From the NCBI GenBank assembly GCA_026770025.1, contig JAMXDE010000014.1:1550001-1614000 (forward strand): a stretch of 64,000 nt of DNA. Reading direction: 5' to 3'. Origin of the DNA: Craspedostauros australis. Taxonomy: Eukaryota > Bacillariophyta > Bacillariophyceae > Mastogloiales > Achnanthaceae. Under the pieces are notes generated by a model, which was given only the letters and a program-made list of their open reading frames with translations, was not told the DNA's origin and ran no database searches. The stretch's first letter is position 1, and each line of letters starts with the position of its first letter. Shown piece by piece: positions 59,817 to 64,000 of the stretch. The translations under genes and the position numbers were made by a program.

Positions 59817-62534
59817 TCAAGCCAAATTCGCCATCATCCACTCCTCCTCGATCTCGTCAATCTCGTCAATCTCCTCGTTGAACTCCGCCTCCAGCTCATC
59901 CTCGGCCAAATCGCTGTCCCACGCCGACTGTCCTCTCAAACGGCGCGAGGGGCATTTGCTTGGACGGAAACGAAGCTCGGCGATGCATCCGGAACCGTTG
60001 TATGACACGCTGGTCTTGTAGATGTTCGAGTGACTGAGCCACAGGTCGGTGAGGCCGTTGTGGCCGCTCTTGTCCGCATACCTGGTGAGGGACTGGTTGG
60101 GGCTGCTGCGGTTCGGGTGGTAGAACTGCATCTTTGGGCGGTCCTCATTGTTGTCGATGTCCAGGAATCGACCCATCTCTATCTTCACGGCTCCGTGCAT
60201 GGACGATCTGAAGATGAAATAGATGCATCCTCCTGGCTTGCCAATATCGTCAGGGCACGTCTTCTTGTCCTCCTGGATGACGAGGACCTTGCCGATGGGG
60301 GTAGCGGGGCAGTTGGCGAACTGGTTCACGCCTCCGTTGAGGTTCAATGGCGCACCTTCGCGACCGACACCAGGACCTGGATTTGGGCAGCCTTCGTTGG
60401 GGCTTCCGAGATCTGGGTCACCGTGGTCGCCGCTTCTCCTTGGATCACACATGGGGTTGTTGTACAATGCATACTTTGAGTCTGATGTTCTGTACCCAGT
60501 CGGTTTGGAGGTGTCGAAGACACGGGCGGCTCCGGAGCTTTTGTCACTTCTCCAGTTGCTGCACTGCAATGGGTAATTGGGATTGAAGCTGCAGTAGCAA
60601 CCAAGCTCACCAGTTCTGCACCCAGATCTGGGTCTTGGCGTGTACGCCCTGGAAGACGAGCTGGCGGCGATGACCTTCACACCCTTCGTGTTCCACCATT
60701 CGTCGTAGATGAAGCCACCATCTGGAAGGTCGTTGAAGTCGAGGGTGATCAGCGGGCACACGCCGGGTGGGAGCGTGCAGTCTGGCTTGCATCGAGTGCC
60801 GGAGTAGTCATTGCGAGTTCCTTCGTCGCATTCCTCGCCGGGATCGACGATGCCATTACCGCATGTGTTTGGAACGGGGATTTCGCAATTGTTGGTGCAG
60901 TTGTCGTTGTTGTTGTTGTTGCCATCGTCACACTCTTCTCCGTTCTGGACGATACCATCACCGCATTTGGGAAGCTTGCAGCCGTTGGTGCAGCCATCAG
61001 TGTTGCTGTTGTTACCATCATCACACTCTTCGCCGGCCTGCATGAAACCGTCACCACACTTGGCGTTCTTGCAGTTGTTGGTGCAGGAATCAGTGTTGCT
61101 GTTGTTGCCGTCGTCGCATTCCTCTCCGTTCTGGACGATACCATCGCCGCAGGTTGGAAGCTTGCAGCCGTTGGTGCAGCCATCGTTGTTGACTGCGTTG
61201 CCATCATCACACTCTTCGCCGGCCTGCATGAAACCGTCACCGCACTTGGCGTTCTTGCAGGTGTTGGTGCAGGAATCGGTGTTGCTGTTGTTGCCGTCGT
61301 CACATTCTTCTCCGTTCTGGACGATACCATCGCCGCAGGTTGGAAGCTTGCAGCCGTTGGTACAGCCATCGTTATTGACTGCGTTGCCATCGTCGCATTC
61401 TTCGCCGGCCTGCATGATACCGTCACCGCACTTGGCGTTCTTGCAGTTGTTGGTGCAGGAATCGGTGTTGCTGTTGTTGCCATCGTCACATTCTTCTCCG
61501 TTCTGGACGATACCATCGCCGCAGGTTGGAAGCTTGCAGCCGTTGGTGCAGCCATCGTTGTTGACTGCGTTGCCGTCGTCGCATTCTTCGCCGGCCTGCA
61601 TGATACCGTCACCGCACTTGGCGTTCTTGCAGGTGTTGGTGCAGCCATCGTTATTGACTGCGTTGCCGTCGTCGCATTCTTCTCCGTTCTGGACAATTCC
61701 ATCGCCGCAGGTTGGAAGCTTGCAGCCGTTGGTGCAGCCATCGTTGTTGACTGCGTTCCCGTCGTCGCATTCTTCGCCGGCCTGCATGAAACCGTCACCG
61801 CATTTTGGAAGTTTGCAGCCGTTGGTGCAGCCATCGTTGTCGACCTTGTTGCCATCATCGCACTCTTCGCCGGATTGCATGATGCCATCACCGCACTTGG
61901 CGCTCGTGCACTGGTTGGTGCAGGAATCGTCGTTGATCTTGTTGCCATCATCGCACTCTTCACCTGGATCCACTGTGCCGTCACCGCAGCTGGAGAATGG
62001 GGTGGGATCTTCGCAGGTTGGGACGCACTCGAGCACGTAGGTGAACTTGAGGACTGCGTACTGGATAGAGAGGTCGGCATGGCAGCACTGCGGAACTTTG
62101 CCAGTTCCGATGGTCTTGTCGATGTCGGGATCACGCACGTAGAGGGTGACGACCGATTTTGGCTTGGTCTGGAAGCACTGCGCAGTGAAGGTTTCGCCCA
62201 CGTCCTGGTTGGCCGGGACGTTGGCGAACATCTCGCAGTTGACACCGCCGATGCTGTTGTTCTCGGAGTACTCGGTGTAGATCTCGGCGGTGGGGCGGCC
62301 GTCTTGTGGCCACACGTTGTAAACCTTGAAGGAGACGGAGCTGGTGTCCTGGCTCACGATCTCGATTGGTGCTCCCGAGTACTGGAAGTCGCTGGAACGG
62401 AGCAACTGATAGTCCAACGGGCATGGCTCCGAGTTGGATCCACCAGCGTCAGAGACGGTGTCGAACATGCCATGGACGGCATTGCTGCCGATCTGGCTCA
62501 ACACGAGCGATCCCAGGAGAGTCTTGACGTTCAT
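59817..62534 (-). CDS. Secreted cysteine-rich repeat protein (DUF4215-type), copy B
   Basis: 905 aa, paralogue of the gene at 22755-25658. The signal peptide, the N-terminal region of about 190 residues and the first repeat are identical in sequence. It has 13 cysteine-rich repeats instead of 15, which accounts exactly for the 62-residue difference. The C-terminal domain differs at many positions (for example DIDNNEDRPKM for DVDADESRPKM, and SGCRTGELG for SNCKTGELG). The reading frame is intact, and the likely 5' UTR intron with GTGAGT and CCGCAG is conserved at the matching positions. Likely function as for copy A: an extracellular or surface protein with unknown ligand. Confidence 0.88.
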   Translation of the reverse strand: MNVKTLLGSLVLSQIGSNAVHGMFDTVSDAGGSNSEPCPLDYQLLRSSDFQYSGAPIEIVSQDTSSVSFKVYNVWPQDGRPTAEIYTEYSENNSIGGVNCEMFANVPANQDVGETFTAQCFQTKPKSVVTLYVRDPDIDKTIGTGKVPQCCHADLSIQYAVLKFTYVLECVPTCEDPTPFSSCGDGTVDPGEECDDGNKINDDSCTNQCTSAKCGDGIMQSGEECDDGNKVDNDGCTNGCKLPKCGDGFMQAGEECDDGNAVNNDGCTNGCKLPTCGDGIVQNGEECDDGNAVNNDGCTNTCKNAKCGDGIMQAGEECDDGNAVNNDGCTNGCKLPTCGDGIVQNGEECDDGNNSNTDSCTNNCKNAKCGDGIMQAGEECDDGNAVNNDGCTNGCKLPTCGDGIVQNGEECDDGNNSNTDSCTNTCKNAKCGDGFMQAGEECDDGNAVNNDGCTNGCKLPTCGDGIVQNGEECDDGNNSNTDSCTNNCKNAKCGDGFMQAGEECDDGNNSNTDGCTNGCKLPKCGDGIVQNGEECDDGNNNNNDNCTNNCEIPVPNTCGNGIVDPGEECDEGTRNDYSGTRCKPDCTLPPGVCPLITLDFNDLPDGGFIYDEWWNTKGVKVIAASSSSRAYTPRPRSGCRTGELGCYCSFNPNYPLQCSNWRSDKSSGAARVFDTSKPTGYRTSDSKYALYNNPMCDPRRSGDHGDPDLGSPNEGCPNPGPGVGREGAPLNLNGGVNQFANCPATPIGKVLVIQEDKKTCPDDIGKPGGCIYFIFRSSMHGAVKIEMGRFLDIDNNEDRPKMQFYHPNRSSPNQSLTRYADKSGHNGLTDLWLSHSNIYKTSVSYNGSGCIAELRFRPSKCPSRRLRGQSAWDSDLAEDELEAEFNEEIDEIDEIEEEWMMANLA

Positions 62535-64000
62535 GGTCAGCGTTGTCTTCGTTGATTGTCTGATATGAACTCGCTGCGGATGTGACAGGATTTCCCAGAG
62601 TAGGGCATTGTGCCATGCCATGCCATACCGACGTTTGTGGTTGTTTGGGGAGCCAGCAGATAGGAGAAGCAAAGGGTTGAAGACGAAACGAGGTTAGAAT
62701 TTGGGGATCTCGTGGAGCAATGGTACGAATATGCAACGCCATCGAGAGGAGGCGAGAGCGTGTAGCAGATCGCAAAGGAGTGAAATGGAATTGGGAAGAA
62801 GCGCGGGAGCCGTATTGGAGGATGATAAGAGGACCGAGATGAAGCAGGACGAATACGAGCAGAAGCTACTCACGTTTGGTTGCTTGCTTCTTGCGTTTCT
62901 TTGTGTTTGATTTGCGCTTGCTTTGTGAGAGCAGTTGGATTTTATGAGATGGAAATGGATCGAGGGAGGGATTGAGGGAGGGATTGAGGCGTAGCTGAGT
63001 TGATAGAGCACTTGACAAGCATTACTCGTGCAGTAAGGTATTCTCAGGAGGCGGGAGCATGGTCCAAAGCCTTGGAAAGGAGTGAAGCACCGTGCCATAT
63101 ATACTACCATACAACTCGCTTCGACTCAGAAACTCAATATCTGCCTACCTCCTCGTACCTACCTACACCATACCATCCTACGTGTCCTCCCAGGGACTCG
63201 AGGCTTGCATATCACCCTCCATTCGTGATTTCATTCGCGATGGGAAGCCCCGGCCCTGAAAGAGACATGGCTTCAATCCGAAGAGACCGAGAAGCGAAGG
63301 AGCTGATCCTGCTCTGGGATAGCAATGCGCTTGGGCTCTCTCGGCAAAACAGTTGATAAAAGTATGCATCATTGTACCCCTCCACTCCCACGTTCCTTGT
63401 CGCCATGGCGCTGCGCCATTCATTGACATCAAGAAGAGTTGTATCGGAGTCTATTGTATTCCGCACGATGACCGCAAGATCAGACAGTCTTCATCTCCGC
63501 CTCCGCCATACTTTTGGTCTTCTGCGTTTGGATGCAGAGCACTCGACCCGGAAGCGATTTGACGAGCCACAAGACAGGTCTATTGGGATGCAATTGGAAC
63601 CGCAGTCTTCGACTCTCTTGGGAGGCCCAAGCTCTCTGGTCATAGTTGCGCAAGGATGAGCTAGAATTGATCAACTGGCAGAGTGCCTCGTGTGCATTCC
63701 CGATTGTATAGCACGGATATGCATCGAGATGCAAATGCACAGGGCAATTCTATATTCCGTTGGAAGCGTTGGCAACACAAGATTGAAATTCATGTCTGAA
63801 GAGCCAACATTCAACTCCTCGTGGCGGGCACAAATACGCAAGGATGCCATCGTCAATCCCGCTGGTGTGGATAGCAATGTCAGACAAGATGGTGGTACTA
63901 TACTTATGGAGTGGTTGCGCTGTTGTTGTGGTAGCAGTTTCGCACCAATGATGACTGTTGGATCACTGATGTCGCGACCAGTACCATTGCGTACGAGGAC
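62535..64000. other. Upstream flank of copy B, no supported gene
   Basis: Promoter, 5' UTR and further upstream sequence matching 25659-27129. Between about 63240 and 63280 the two copies differ more than elsewhere. No RNA gene or conserved protein frame is convincing. Confidence 0.45.

Larger units (their letters stand above)
59365..64000 (+). repeat. Segmental duplication, copy B (continues past window)
   Basis: Direct repeat of 17733-17969 plus 22540-27129. It lacks the DNA transposon, reading through at 59598-59601, and lacks two 93-bp coding repeats. The right end is cut by the window edge. Confidence 0.93.

Overview
The window is nuclear DNA from a eukaryote, most likely a diatom or another heterokont alga. 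This is inferred from compact, intron-poor genes, a signal-plus-transit-like presequence with Phe after the predicted cleavage point, and intact Ty1/Copia elements. I could run no search, so the taxon is unproven.

Bases 1-17438 are a normal gene-rich region. In order: the 3' part of an ER glucosidase II alpha subunit (+); an acidic coiled-coil protein of unknown function (-); an RluA-type pseudouridine synthase with a likely plastid presequence (+); an MOCS3/UBA4-type E1-plus-rhodanese protein (-); a four-exon Pumilio RNA-binding protein (+); and a two-exon TRIC-like cation channel (-). Apart from divergent or convergent pairing, these genes do not share an obvious pathway.

A segment of about 4.6-4.8 kb is present twice in direct orientation, at 17733-27129 and at 59365 to the window end. 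Each copy carries a gene for a secreted protein with tandem cysteine-rich CGDG...GEECDDGN repeats (15 in one copy, 13 in the other). The first copy is split by a 4566-bp DNA transposon (17970-22535) with 158-bp terminal inverted repeats, an ATAC target duplication and a 1210-aa DDE-like transposase. The second copy is the empty site.

Between the two copies (about 28.8-59.4 kb) is a nested transposon cluster. It has two broken copies of a gag-like gene, two full-length Copia retrotransposons with intact 2081-aa and 2055-aa Gag-Pol frames, lone LTRs of three families, a dead Harbinger-type transposase cut by one of those LTRs, and a pair of inverted arms around an ORF for a putative YqaJ-like PD-(D/E)XK nuclease. 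Six-base target duplications recur for all three LTR families.

The most notable points are the unusual DNA transposon with its internal empty-site control, the identical 3' halves of the two Copia elements despite element-specific LTRs (gene conversion or assembly collapse), and the nuclease ORF inside inverted arms.
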